From the NCBI GenBank assembly GCA_003339415.1, contig PDHQ01000130.1, forward strand, positions 27,139 through 91,138: 64,000 nucleotides of DNA, in the 5' to 3' direction. The notes below the pieces were generated by a model, which saw only the letters and a list, made by a program, of their open reading frames with translations, ran no database searches and was not told where the DNA came from. Below are positions 27,850-40,554 of this stretch, in pieces (the stretch's first letter is position 1; each line of letters opens with the position of its first letter). A program made the translations under genes and the position numbers. This DNA is from Ophiocordyceps camponoti-saundersi (nom. inval.) (lineage: Eukaryota > Ascomycota > Sordariomycetes > Hypocreales > Ophiocordycipitaceae).

Positions 27850-28059
27850 AAGGCAGCCGTGAGCCCTTCAATACACAAAATTAGTCGCCGTGAGCGCACG
27901 ACCCGGTAGGGTCACCTCTTTAGTCTTTGTGAAATCTACGCTTTTCGAATTACTAGGAATTCTACGGAAATAGCTTCTTTTCTTCTTTTCCCTTCTTTTT
28001 TTCCTCTGCCTTAGGGTATGTCTTTTTACCCCCGTTAAACTATAACGTTTTTATAAGCT

Positions 28060-28665
28060 TTAAATTATTAGTATCGAATAGCTTAAAAATCTTATAAGCG
28101 AAGGAAGTTTAATATACTTAAATAGTATAAGCTTAATAATCGTAATTAAACTTAAGGCTAAGAAATTCTTAAGGTTCGCTAAGATACTTAACTTTATATA
28201 AATTATTAAAAATTATAGCTTTATTATTAATTTATACTTATATTAATATTATAAGGAGAATATTATCTATATAAAGAATAAAGAGACTACTATCTATATA
28301 GTAATAAAGGTATAGCTAGGAGTTAAGGCGTTTAAACCCTTAACTAGCTAGATTTTTAATAATATACTTAAACTACTAGCGCGGCGAGGTATAATAGCTA
28401 TAAAGGGCCCTTTTTAATTAGTAAACGCTACTTAATTTATTCTTAAAGCTATAAAGTTATTCGATAAAGATACTTTTATTTAATTTAGCGTTAATAAAAA
28501 TATTTATAATATTAAACTTTACCTATTTAAGGTCTTATATTATAATAAGAGTAAGGAAGATTTATATAGATAATTAATATGCTATAATAGCGTATAGATC
28601 CTTAATAAGTTAATTTATAAGATTATAATCTCCGTAAATAACTTAGCGGGCTTTTATTATTAGAT
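28060..28665 (-). pseudogene. copia reverse transcriptase remnant
   Basis: Minus frame reads KAR, stop, VIYGD, then NIFINAKLNKSIFIE, LKRALYSYYTSPR, YIDSSLFILYIDNILLI (about 28300-28255) and YLSEP, stop, EFLSLKF. Copia RT has KARLV..G, NAFLNA.L.E.IY, LYGLKQSPR.W, the catalytic YVDD, and DLGE...FLG. The second catalytic D reads N. Role: copying genomic RNA in virus-like particles. It ends at the insertion point of the island at FDTNNLKLIK, and resumes on the other side as YIIPYN, stop, KE. Confidence 0.9.
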
Positions 28666-29879
28666 TTACGCTTTTAATAAGCTTTTCTATATATACCTAA
28701 CGCCTAGGAAGGGTCTTAATATTTTAAAGCTTAGGAACGAGTTCCTAAGCGTCTTTTTAATATAGCTTATCGAGTTTTTTCTTTATCGCAGGCACTTATC
28801 GTTTATTAAATTCGGGTAGCTTCTTCGTAGCGTAATAGTTACTTAGGGTATAACTTATAAAGGTTTCCGTAGCTAAGGCTAAGAGAATTATTATAGGTGC
28901 TTAGTTAATAAATTCGTCCTTATCTATAAAGGAAACGTATAGTAGAGGCGGTTTAAGAATATTATATATAGCTAAATTAGCTTATATAAGCCTTTTCGAT
29001 CGCCTTATAAGCTCGGTGCTATAAATCTTTTCCGTTAAATAACGCTTATAGCGTTATTATATTAATTCTATTATAGTAAAAAATAAGGTTAATCCCTCGC
29101 GCTTGCTTAAATATTAAGAAGGTTACTTATCTAATATTAAATTAGCTAGCCGAAGGCCTTATAGATTACTAGCTAATTTATTAGGATTATTACGATTATT
29201 AGTATTAATCTAGCTTTTAAGGAGGCCTAGGGGCGTTATAAGTAGTAAGTATAATACTTTATTAGCTTCTTTAATTAATAGTAAAAGGGTATTTTCCGTA
29301 GAAATCGGATATTATACCTTACCACCTCGATTAGGCGTGGGATTTAGTAAGGGAAGGTGCGAAGGATCTCTCTTAGGCGTTTTAAAATACTCTTTTAATA
29401 AGCTTATAAATTCCTTTTTAACGTTTAAATTCGATATATTTAATAATCTAGCTATAGTAATTAGGTATTTCCTTAATTATTTTTTAATATTTAATATAGT
29501 AGAGGTTTATAGAATATTTTTACCGCTATTTTAGCTACGGGAAGTTTAATCTTCCTCTTTATTCCTAAAAGGAAGAGAAATAAGCTCGAATTTAATAAAT
29601 ATATTTTCTTCTTCTAAATAAGCTTTAAATTCGACTAAAAAGTCTTTTTTAATAGTAAAAGCCCTAGTATAATTAATAAAGCGTATATCTTATACCCGAA
29701 TAATAATCTCTTAATTAGGAAGCTATATCTTAAAGATATAGCTATATAAGCTCTTAATACTAATAAGATAGCCCTTTTAAGCTTAAGGAGCTATTTTTTT
29801 AAACCTTATAATTTTCTCTTTTAGCTTTATTATATATACTATATAGCTTTAAGTATATAAGTAGCTAATATTATATTTA

Positions 29880-30360
29880 TAAGGTAAGTTAAGCGTTTTT
29901 ATAACCCTCTTAAGAGGGCTTTCTTTACCTTTTATTAGTAGTAAATTCGTAATATACGCTATTATCGATATATAATATAGCTAAAAGGTTACGGGAAGCT
30001 ATATATATAGATAAATAGCCCTTACTATTATTAAAAGCGTTCTACTAGCTCTCTTTATAAGGCCGTTTTATTAAGGGTTATATAGGGTTAAATAATATAA
30101 AACGAAGCTATCTTAAAAAGCCTAGGCCTTAATCGCCTCGCTCTTAAACTCCTATATATTATTAAAAGCTATCGTAGCTATAAGAATTCCTCTAAAAGAG
30201 GTATTAACCTATCTTTTCTATTTACGAAGAAGCTTAAAAGCCTAACCTTTTAAGGTAGTAGCTATTATCTAATAGAATCTTATAAAGGCGTTAATTCCGT
30301 ATAGTAAATAGCGGGCGCCGCCTATTTTAGGTAAATTATACTTGATAATATCTTAAAAAA
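29880..30360 (-). pseudogene. copia integrase core remnant
   Basis: Minus frame contains GINAFIRFY, TTLKG, stop, AFKLLRK, then YNP, stop, QNGLIKRASRTLLIIVRA (about 30085-30030 on the plus strand). Copia integrases have a GPQQNGVAERKNRTL block carrying the catalytic E; here this E region is read as LIKRA. Upstream gag/protease and the zinc-binding part occupy roughly 30400-32100, but I cannot place them motif by motif. The element's coding region appears to be a single gag-pol frame, as usual for copia. Confidence 0.75.
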
Positions 30361-32211
30361 TAATATTAAGGAATCTTATAAGCCTTACTAGCGAATCCCT
30401 ATTAATTATAATATTAGCTTTAGTAAATTAATAAGCTTTATATAAGAAGTTTTTAATAATACTTTTATCGATTAAAATCCTTATTTTCTAATAGGCTAAG
30501 GTTACCTTCTCTTTACTAGCGTATATAAGGCGTTTATATATAATAATAAAATTAGCCTTTAAGCCCTTCCTTAATAATTTATAAGGTAAAATAGTAAATA
30601 CCTCGATTATAGTTTAATCGCCGCTTATAGCAGCGGCACTAATAACTCGAAGTTAATTATTAAGGCGGTAAATATACTCTTTAATACCTCTTTTAATAAG
30701 GAAATTTATTTTAAAGTTTACGATAACTCCCTTTTCCTTAAAAACGCTCGTGCTTATTAAATTCGCTTAAATATTAAGGTAATAGAAAGCTTACGATAGA
30801 ATTATTAAATTACCGTTAGGTAAGTTTATCTTAACCTTACCTTCCTTTTAAAGTTAAAAGTCTCCGCTATTAGCTACGCGGAAAAGGTTAATAATAGTAT
30901 TTTTATAAATTTTAATAAACTATTTTAAATTATTAAAGATATAGCCTCTAGCTTTAAAGTTATATATAATACTATCTTATTTAATATTATAGCTAGTAGC
31001 TATTAATTTATATATTTATTTAGCTTTTATAATAGCTTCTAATATTATAATTTATTTTTACTAATACTAATCTCTTAGTAATAAGCGTAGCTTAGGATAT
31101 AATTTCTAGTAATTTTCTTCGGTATAAGGGTAACTATTTTTAGGAATAAAGTATTTATAACTAAGATATCGACCTTTCCGCCCTTCTTAAGCGAGAGAAA
31201 AGGTTCTGCTACTATAATTACCGCAGCTATAACCTTTACTATAGCCTTAACTTTTACCTTAACCGTTATCTCGCCTTTTATCTTACTTTTTCGTATTCTA
31301 ATTTACGGAAAAGGTATCTTTCTTCTAATTATCGATAAGTTTAGTATAGCTTTAAAAAAAGTAAAGTATTTTTACCTTCGTTAGCGCTTTCTATTTAGCT
31401 AGCTAATATATATAATTCTTATATTAAATAAGTAAATAATACTTAATTACGGTAATTATAGCGCTAATAAACTACGCCTTATAAAGTTAAGGTATTATAA
31501 TAAGGAGCTAATTTTATAGATAACTAAGGCGTTTTACGAAGTTATTAAAAGTTATAAAAAAATATAGCTTTATTATTAATAACTCTTCTATTAGCGATAA
31601 AAATATTACCTTAAGCTATATATTATATTTTTTCTTTAGTACTTTATATATTTAATATATAATATATAATAGATTCTAGCTATTAGCGCGGATACTAAAA
31701 ATAATATTTTATTTATAGTATTATATTATTAACTTTTAGTAATAAGTTTCCTTATCTTACTACCTTTTAAAGGCTTAAATATTTATCTTAAAAGGCCTGC
31801 CGCTATCTTCTTTATTAATATACTTAGTAAAGCGGTATTATTCGATTACTATTTTAATAAGTATTTCCTAATTTATCTAATTATTGCCGCTTTTTAATAT
31901 TATAATCTTTACTAAGATTATATTTAGATTAAGTAGCTTAATAGAGGTTATTATAACTTTTTTCTTAGGCTTTAATAGGCTCCTTTTTACCTAAATAAGT
32001 AGTATTTTCCTTAGCGAGGCTTCTTTTATAGCACTTTTAGCTAAAAATAATCTTCTATAAACTAAGTTAAGTATATTACTTACTTAAAATAATAGTAACG
32101 GCAACTCTTTAGCGTTTACTATAGCTAAGTAAATCCTAAATAGGATCTCTTATAAGGAATATTAATTATTATCGTAAAAAACGCATAATTTAGCGGGACG
32201 GGCGCATAACC

Positions 32212-32375
32212 TATTAAGGCACGTAAGTTATCTAAATACTTAGCTATATTATACTTTAGCTAAGTAGGCTAATAGTGCCCCTCTTATACTAATCTAGTAT
32301 AGCTAATATATAAACTTAACTAAGCTTAAGCTTTAAATAAGTTATAGCCTAGACTATAAGGTATGTTATATAATA
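32212..32375 (-). repeat. copia 5' LTR
   Basis: 164 bp, partner of 26593-26756. On the minus strand it is followed by GGTTATGCGCCC, a possible primer-binding site directly after the LTR. Confidence 0.88.
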
Positions 32376-33499
32376 TAACGCTATATATATTACTTAGATA
32401 TATAGCTTAACGCTATAATAAGATATCTAAGCTTATAGGCTAGCTATAAGGATATTATTAAAGCGCTTTATTTTAAAGGCCTTTAGTAAATACTAGCTAT
32501 TATAAGGGGGAATCTCCCTTATTAACTAGTAAACCCTTATAGCTAGTAAAGGTTATCCTTTTCTTATAATATTAACTATTCCTATATTATAATATTTATA
32601 AACTTACTATTTATTATTACTTTCTTAGCTATACCTTAAAGCGTTAAGATTCTCTTAACGCTATTACCTTAAAATATAGCTATCTTTTAGTAGCTTTTTC
32701 TTTTCTAATTAATTAATTAAAAAAATATAAATATATATATCTAATATATTAAAAAATAAAGCGATATCCTAAGTAAGCTTTTAGCTTAGTAGTTAATAAA
32801 AAAAGGATAAAAAAACCTAAAAAATAAATATAAAAAAGGAAAGGGAAAGAAAAAAAAAATAAAAAGGGAAAAAAAAAGCTTTTATAGTTAAGGGGTATAT
32901 ATTATATTTACCTTAATTATAATAAGCTATTAGTATATATTATATTACTATATATTAATATATTTAAGTTATATAAATATATACTTAATTTTATTATAAC
33001 TAAAAGGGGTATATATTATAAATATAAAGGGGTAAATTAATAAATTAATAACCTTATTTATAAATTACCCCGCGCTTAAGCTCCTTATTTTTTTCTTTTT
33101 CTTTCCTTTCTTATACTAATTACTATTATTATTATTATTATTATATAGCTATTAAAGTAAGCTTAGCTTAAACTTAAGTTAAAGTTTATAATATATTATA
33201 TTAATTTTAAGTTAAGTTCGCTATTATATTTATATAGCGCTTTACCTTAATATATTATAGAAGCTTATTTAGGAACTTAACACGCGCCTAGTATAAGGCG
33301 TAATCTAAAAGAAAAAGGTAAAATATTAGCGGCGTCGGATTTGCCGTTTAATTCGGAGTAGGGCTATACTTAGCTAAGTTCCGGCTAGGGGTAATCGCGA
33401 CCGCGGCGGAGGAGGAAGAAATTTTCGTAAAGAAACTAAGATTATAATACGCTCCGAACGCGGGTTAGATTTATTTATATACTAGTCTAAAAATACTAA

Positions 33500-34640
33500 C
33501 TTTAATAAAAAATATATTAAATATAATTAGGGATTATTATAGGTTTTAATTAATAAAAATAAAAAAGAATTATATTATTAACTATTAAGTATTATATTAG
33601 CTAATATATTTTATATAGCTTAAGCTATAATAATAGCTTATAAGGAACTTAAATCGGACTAAATTTAAACTTAAGCTAATTATATTATGCGTAAGGAAAT
33701 TAAAAATATTATTATTATTACTTTTTATAAATTATTATATTTAGAGATAATAAAATAAGGAGGATATTAAATATAAATATAGGTTATATTAGCTTTAATT
33801 TTATTATATAACTTAGAAAAAAAACTTCCTTTATATTATAAGAAAAAAATTATTATTTATTTAGTAGATATAATAGATAATATTATAAATAAGATAGTAT
33901 ATAATATTATATAAGCTATTAATATTATTATTTACTTTAACTTATATTTAGCTATATATTACTTTAATAGTAGGGATATTAGACTTATTTTTAATAAAAA
34001 TATAGCTATTTTTATTTAGAACTTAAGCTAAGTTACGCTTATTTTCGGCGATAAGGTAACTATTATAAATAAAATCTATAATATTATTATTAAGAGATTT
34101 CCTCTAAACCTTACTATTAGGGAATATAATAACCTCCTTAATAAGATAATATAAGTTAATAAAATACCCGTAGCTTATTTATAAGCGCTTAAGCCTTAGC
34201 TTAGATTTATTAAGATAATAGTTATTATTAGCTTTAAATTATTAGTTAATATTAATAAATTTTATAATAATAAGCTAGCTATTAACGCTTAAATCTTTTA
34301 TATAAAGCTATTTTCGAATATAGTCCGCCCTTAGTAATATTATAATTATTATTATTTCGGGTATATCGCTAAAATATATAAATACCTTAAGCTTTATAAT
34401 AAATATAGAGTAACTAATTATAAGAATAAAAATAACTACTATACTAAAATTAGAGAATACTTATTTTATTATATCTTTTATAGCGAGGATTACCTTATAT
34501 AGTTTAAGCTTTATCTTATCGCTATTAAGTACTAAGATTAAGCGAAAGCTTACTAAAAAAGATAATTAGTTAAATTTACTAAGCTTAGCTTATAATTTAT
34601 CTTATAACTAATAAAATTAATAATAACCGAGGATATTATT
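33500..34640 (+). pseudogene. LINE T ORF1 (gag-like) remnant
   Basis: Plus frame at 34323-34379 reads VRP, two stops, YYNYYYFGYIAKIY, followed by KYLKLYNKYRVTNYKN. LINE ORF1 proteins of this type have C-x2-C-x4-H-x4-C, as in CYNCxxFGHIAxxC; every C and the H here are Y, which is the expected RIP outcome of TGC/TGT and CAC/CAT. A second knuckle follows. The protein would bind element RNA. Upstream sequence (33500-34300) is an open-but-for-TAA/TAG frame rich in I, N and K. Exact start not determinable. Confidence 0.75.
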
Positions 34641-34699
34641 ATATATAGTATATCCCTAAGCTAGTTTATTACTAAAAGGAAGTATAAATAACCCCTAAG

Positions 34700-37600
34700 C
34701 TTTAAAGGGGGCCGCCCCGCTATTAAGATATAGGTAATTAAAAATACCCCTAAGGTAATAAGACGCTTTATCTAATAGGCCCGGAGTACCTCCCTCCCCT
34801 AAAATATAAATAATATCTTACTTATATAAATTATTAATAAACTAGCTTTATTTTTAATTTAACTTAACTTTACTATCTAAAAAAGCGTAGAAATATTAAT
34901 TACCTTAGCCTTAGCTTAAACCTAAATAAGATTTATAACTAAGCTATAAAGAAATTATAGCGAAGAAATTAATATTACTATAACCGTTTCCTTATATTTA
35001 TAAAAGTCCTTTTTTAGAATATAAATAAGCGTACTAAGCTAGCTAAGCTAGCACTTAGTAATAAATCGGATTATAATATTATTACTCTCTAGGAAACTAT
35101 TAGCTATTTTAGCGCCGAGCCTTCTCTACCTAAGACTTCGCTTTACCGCCTTATTTATAGCGGCGGCTATATTTTAGTTTATATTTATAAAAGATACGAT
35201 ATATTTACTTAATTCCTAGAAATAAGGGAGGATTAAATAAGTATTACTTTCTATTTTAGATTTTAGTTTATTTCTATTTACTCTCCCCTTAATACCCCTT
35301 ATAGCGGTAGCTTTTTAATTCTTTAAGATTTTCCTTTAAACCTTAACTATATTTTAGTTAGTAACTTTAACTTATATTACCCGCTTTAGGACTATTATAA
35401 GAGGCTCTCCGATAACTTAGATTAGCTAATTTATAAAATAATTAAGCTATAATTTAAACTCCTTACCTTAAAGGGAAAATATACTCGAATTTTTTATAAA
35501 TATAAAGATAGTATACTAAACTTAGTTTAAGCTATAGCGGACTTATATATATATTATACTAATTTAAACCTTAACTTTACTAAATTTAACTATATCTTTT
35601 AATTTTTTATAATTAGTATCTTTATACTTATAATAGCGAGTATATTACGCTTATAGTAAAGATAAGCGGTCTTAAACTTAGTTTATTATAAGTTTTTAGC
35701 TAGAATTACCTTTTTACTTTCCCCTCTTACTAACTTAATAAAAATCGATAATACTCTTAACTAACTTTATTAAGAGCTATAATTTATTATTATCTAAATA
35801 ATACTATTTATTACCTTTTCTTATTCTCGTAAGGCGGCGTAGTTTACCTTAGCCGTGGCCTTAGCTACTTAAATAGCTAAGCGAGCTTAGCGTAAATATA
35901 GGTTCCTCTTTTCGGACTCCTCTTAATAATAACTTTAAAAGATAGCTTTTACTTAGAAAATAGCTATAAACTTAGTAAAATATACTTATTAGTAATCTTT
36001 CCTTTATATTATCGCTAGCTTATTTTCTAAATTTTAATATATTAAGCGTTAAGCTTATATTTAAAGTAATTTTTTTTAAGATTTAATCTATCTCCTTATA
36101 TTAAAAATAACTATTAAATCTTAAGCTAATAGCTATATAGCTAAAGCTAATATCTTAGCTAATTAGTTCTTTCCTTAGCTTTATAGCGTGATCCTAACTA
36201 ATATTAAACCGCCTAAACTTAAGTTCTCTATTAATATTAAGATTACTTAAACTAATATTTTTATAATACTTAAGTTAATAACTTTTTAGAAAGTAGCTAA
36301 AGTAAATAATATTCCTATTAGATTTTTTAAGATATATTACCTTATCTTTACTACTTAGCTAGCTATAATTTTTTAAGTATATATATAATTTAATTATTTC
36401 CCGCCTTAGCTATAGTCCGCTATTATAGTTATTTTACGTAAGTTTAAAAAGAAGCTAAAAGCTTACTAAAAAGTAAGTACTTATAAGCTTATATTTTTAC
36501 TATATTACTTAAGTAAAATCTTAAAAATTATAGTAAGATAATAAATTACTAAGGCCGCGGAGTTATATTAACTTTTCCTTAAAAGCTAAATAAGTAATAA
36601 GCGGAACTAATCTATAAAGCTAGCTATCCTTATAATTATTAAGCTTATTTAAGCTACTTAATCTAAGAAAAAAGTAATATTTTTCTTATAATTTAATATT
36701 AAAAAAGCGTTTAATATTATATATTATAATAAACTTATTACTAAACTTAAATATTTAGGATTCCCGGACTAGATCTTAGCTTTCCTTAATAGCTACTTAT
36801 AAGACCGCACCTCTTAACTTCGCTTTAATAATAAGATTTCGGAACTATATTAGATTAAGACTAAAATTCCTTAAAATTTACTACTCTCCGCTATCTTATT
36901 TATCCTATATATAGCCCCGCTTTATAACTAGCTAATATATAAAGAAGGAATATAAATAATTAATTTTATAGATAATATAAACTTTCTTAGCGTTAAGCTT
37001 AATTTTAAGATAATTATAAAACGGCTTTAGGCTATATAGGTAATATATAAATAATAAGCGCGTAACTATAATATAAAATTTAAGCTAGAGAAGAGTAAGC
37101 TTATATATTTTTCCCGGAAATATACTCCGAAAATAAACCTAATCTAATTAAGGGATTATTAAGTTTACCTTATTTTTAAAATAAAACTCCTAAGTATTTA
37201 AATCTATTAGCGGCTATAATAAAAACCTTATTTATAAGTTATATATATTAAGCTCTTTTACTAAAATTTTACTTTTTCCCTTTTATTTACTTTTACTTAA
37301 AATTATCCTTTTACCTAAGCTTATAAATTTTATATAAAAGTTATCTAATTACTTATCGCGTATATTACTATTATTTTTATATTATTATTTTTATAAGTAG
37401 AAACTTACTAAGCTTAGCTAAAGCTTTAAAACTAAAATAGTTATAATATTTTAAGATAATACTTAAAGCTTATAAAGCTACGCTTATTTATTACTTTAAA
37501 GCTAAGTCCTAAGTTCCTTTATTTAATTTTTACTTAAATAAAAGGAAAACTAATACCCTCCGCCGCTTAGAAAATATAATAATATTAAATAAGATCTAGA

Positions 37601-38190
37601 CCGCTTTTAAAAATATCTTAAGGTTCCTATTATACTTCCCCCTTTATTAACTAATAAGATAATAAAAAGCTAAGTAGCCGCTAAAGGAATATATACGTTA
37701 AATCCGAATATAGATAAGATATAATATATTACCTTTTAATAAGAAGTTTACGATAAACTTTCTCCGCTAGGATTAGAAAGTATAATAGGAGGACTCCGAA
37801 AACTAGCTATATATTAGATATTCTAAGCTTACTTTATTTCCTTCTAACTTCCCGCTTTACCTTAATAAGGCGAAATTACTTAAGAAATATAGAGACTTAC
37901 TAAAATATATTAGTATTATAATTATATAACTTTATACGGGTAAAATTAATCTTAGAAAGTTCCTTTTTTATAAGCGTATATTAGAAATAGTCTCCTTTTT
38001 ATATTAATATAATATTAAATTAGAAAATACTTATTATTTACTTTTTCGATATTTTTAATTAGTTAAATAATACTATAAATTACCTTAGCTTATCTTTTTT
38101 AATATTAGACTATAATTAAAGCTTAACTGCTACTTATTAATAATTATAATTATAAAATAAATACTTTAATATACTAACTTATATTAATTT
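34700..38190 (+). pseudogene. LINE T ORF2: endonuclease and reverse transcriptase
   Basis: Endonuclease: YILVSNFNLYYPL, stop, DYY at 35348-35395, where the APE family has GDFNLHHPLWD (catalytic D reads N). RT: SKKKVIFFL, stop, FNIKKAFN from 36662, then LGFPD, stop, ILAFLNSYL, stop, DRT (about 36757-36815), IKTKIP, stop, N in place of the GIPQGSPLSP block, and INFIDNINFL (36958-36990) in place of the YVDD block. A C-terminal zinc knuckle remnant LENTYYLLFRY lies near 38020. No RNase H domain was recognised. The arrangement and motifs fit Tad1-like LINEs. Dead copy. Confidence 0.88.
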
Positions 38191-40447
38191 TAGCTTATTA
38201 ATACTTTTTACGCTAATATTTTTAAGTTTAATTAAGGCTAGATATAGCTTTATTTTACGTAAATTACCGTAACTATAATATTATTAATTTACTCGCTTTA
38301 TCTATAATTTACTTTATATCTTAACGGAATTTATATTTATTAAGTTTAAGTTATTATCTCCTCCCTTATCTAATAACTCCTTAACTTTTTTAGCTACCTT
38401 ATTAGTAAGAGTAATCGTAAACTAATACTAGCCTTATAACGTAAGTTTACTTAGCGTAAAGCTATTAAGATTTAAAATAAAGCGCGTTTTACTTAGAGTT
38501 ACTATTAGCGTAGTAGCTTACGATAAGTTTAGCGTAATAGTTAGCTATAAAGTAATTGCCTATTATTACGATAAGCTTAAAGTAATAATTAGCTTAAGTA
38601 AAGTCTCTTATCGCTAAGATAAGCTTAGGGTAATAATAAAATCTAGCGTAGTAATAAGCCGCGTGCTACTAAAAGTAGTTATTATTAGCGTTAGTTTATT
38701 ATCCTTATTAAAAAATAACTTATTTAACTTTAAAATCTTTAAATATTTTAGTAATAACTTATAATTATAAAGCCCCCCGCGCTTTCTTAATATTTTACTA
38801 AGGTATAGCTTAAGTTTATATTTCTCTAATAATTTTAAGTTAGTAAGAGGTAAATTATATTAAAAACTAACTAATTAAAACTCTTAGCTAATACCGGCTT
38901 ACTAAGTAACTTAAAGTAAGGTAACTTTAAGCGTTTAAGAAATATAAAACTTAGTTAAATTTATCCTTACTATAATAGTACTATAATTTACTATAGCTAT
39001 ATAAATATTAATAGCTATTATAGCGGCCGCTGCCTTAACTAGGGTTTTCTTTATTATAGGCGACTTAGCTACCCCCTTACTAGTTAGGCCTATCTTTACT
39101 ATATTTAGCGCCGGCGTAGCCTCTAACCTTAAAACTTTATTATCGCCGAAACTAACTTAGCGTAAGCTTCCTCCCTTACTCTTCTTAAAATATACCTTAG
39201 CGAGATATAAATATTTTAAGTTAATAGTAAGAATAGGTAATAAGTTATTATTATTATTATCTATATCTAATATAATTATAAGAGTTTTAGGTATAGCGCG
39301 GGCCTTTTTCTTAATAAAGCGCGTTTAAATTATAATAAGAGATATTTATCTTTTACCCTTACTTTTTAAAAGTGCTATAAGCGCCGCCTTAGTAAGCTTT
39401 ATTATCGCTAGCTTACGCGTCCTACTTACCTTATAAGTTATATTTACCCTTACCTTAAGCAAAGCCTAAGCTAGCCCTCTTAGCTTTTTAAATATTACCG
39501 CTACCTTTTTACCTAAGTTTAGTATATTATAAGCTATATTTATAAAGCTTAAAGTTTATTAATTAATATAGGTATTAACTTACTTTAAAGTAGCGTAAAT
39601 TAACTTAAATACGGAGATAGATATCTCTCCCCCCTTTCCCTCTACCTTTTTTACCTCTTTTATAACTTTAATATAAATACCCCTTAGGGCGTTCTTTACC
39701 TTAATTATATTCTTATAAATATAGCTTTAGCTTAAATTTTAAATTAAAGCGAGATCCTTTTTAGCTATAGCTTATACCTCTCCGAACTTTTATTACTTAT
39801 TATAATATTTAGCTTATATAATATATAGCTTTATAGCGTTATTTTTAAATTAGAGATATATAAATATATAAGTAAAAATTATCTAGGTATAAGTAATATA
39901 TATACGCGCGTTCGCAGCTATTAAATATTAGCTTAATTTTATTAATATATAGCCTAAATAAAGCGTAACTTACTTAGCTAATCTTAATAGCTAGCGTATA
40001 AATAGCGGATATAGTTTTAAATAAGTTTAGAAATATAACTATTATAAAGTATAGCTTATTTATTACTAATTTTTATATTATAATCGTAAGCTATTATTAT
40101 CGCGATAAGGGAAGTTAAGGTTAATATTATTTATAAAAAAAAAAGGCCTTATATTATATAAGCTATAAGATTTTATACCCCGTAATAGCTTACTTACTAA
40201 TTACGGAGCGCTACGGTATATATTAATATATACCTTTTTACTTTATAATAATATATACCTCCTTCTTTTACTAAGGTTTTAGCTTATATTTACCCTCCCG
40301 TAACTAAGGTTCGTAGCCGCTTCTATTTTAGCGACCCCTAAACCCCGGCTTATTCTACCTTAGACTTGCTATTATAACCTAGCGGACTAGCATAAGGCCC
40401 GCTATAGTACCCTCTCCTTACTTACTATTCTTACCTTACTAGCTACC
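38190..40447 (+). other. Long 3' region of LINE T
   Basis: 2.3 kb after the ORF2 knuckle without recognised plus-strand protein. It includes imperfect ~48-bp repeats at 38510-38680 (plus reading LRQAQ-type units after allowing for RIP). On the minus strand, 39880-38860 gives a long K-rich frame interrupted only by TAA/TAG. No TSD marking a separate insertion was found inside it. It could be a 3' UTR, a decayed extra ORF or an older nested element. Confidence 0.4.
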
Positions 40448-40554
40448 GACTACTTAGTAAGGGGTTTTCCCCTAAGCCCGGCCCGGTTTTTCCCCTCTTT
40501 TTACCCTTTATATGCTTAGATACCTTATAGGTCCCTAGAGTAATATAATATATA
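40448..40554 (+). repeat. LINE T 3' end shared with the SINE
   Basis: Collinear with the last ~105 bp of SINE-1 (about 23845-23951): AGTAAGGGGTTTTCCC-type block, CCGGTTTTTCC, TATATGC, then AGGTCCCTAGAGTAATATAA at 40529-40548 and (TA)n. By eye roughly three quarters of positions agree. This is the segment a LINE reverse transcriptase would recognise. Confidence 0.8.

Larger units (their letters stand above)
27576..28049. mobile_element. RIP-free GC-rich island inserted in copia pol
   Basis: 474 bp unlike anything around it: rich in CA and TG, with normal base composition and no RIP skew. It is flanked by the 10-bp duplication TTTATAAGCT at 27566-27575 and 28050-28059. Removing it plus one TSD restores the copia pol frame, so it is an insertion. 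Its ends share AACGGG, six bases, AAGACA (27587-27604, and inverted at 28019-28036), perhaps a worn terminal inverted repeat. A 9-10-bp TSD suits a Mutator-like (MULE) non-autonomous element, but no transposase is present. It also holds a 14-bp direct repeat and a hairpin. A 107-aa minus frame is uninformative. Confidence 0.7.
26593..32375 (-). mobile_element. Ty1/copia LTR retrotransposon
   Basis: 5783-bp span inserted in D3, with 164-bp LTRs at 26593-26756 and 32212-32375. Flanks read TAATA (26588-26592) and TAACG (32376-32380), a 5-bp TSD if two C-to-T/G-to-A changes occurred. Pol is on the minus strand, in the order integrase, RT, RNase H, which defines copia. A purine tract AGGGGCGG abuts the 3' LTR (complement of 26757-26766), confirming orientation. 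A 474-bp GC-rich island splits pol between RT and RNase H. Everything else in it carries RIP stops. Confidence 0.9.
33247..40554 (+). mobile_element. LINE T, full-length Tad1-like non-LTR element
   Basis: 7308 bp inserted in D3, flanked by the 16-bp duplication TATATAGCGCTTTACC at 33231-33246 and 40555-40570. Order: 5' part, ORF1 with CCHC knuckles, ORF2 with APE endonuclease, RT and a C-terminal zinc knuckle, then an unusually long 2.3-kb 3' region ending in a (TA)n tail. All frames have RIP-type stops. The last ~105 bp are shared with the SINE. It keeps several GC-rich stretches, so RIP is moderate. Confidence 0.9.

Noticed and set aside
27548..27871. 107-aa open frame on minus strand
   Set aside because: It begins inside the RIP-free island and runs past its border into copia DNA. 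Simple repeats of RPFL reflect the DNA repeats. Openness is explained by GC content.
29337..29534. 65-aa open frame on plus strand
   Set aside because: Lies antisense to copia pol with no protein features; a chance frame.
38190..40447. Separate nested element inside LINE T
   Set aside because: No target-site duplication or terminal structure was found on either side, so it was kept as part of T with low confidence.
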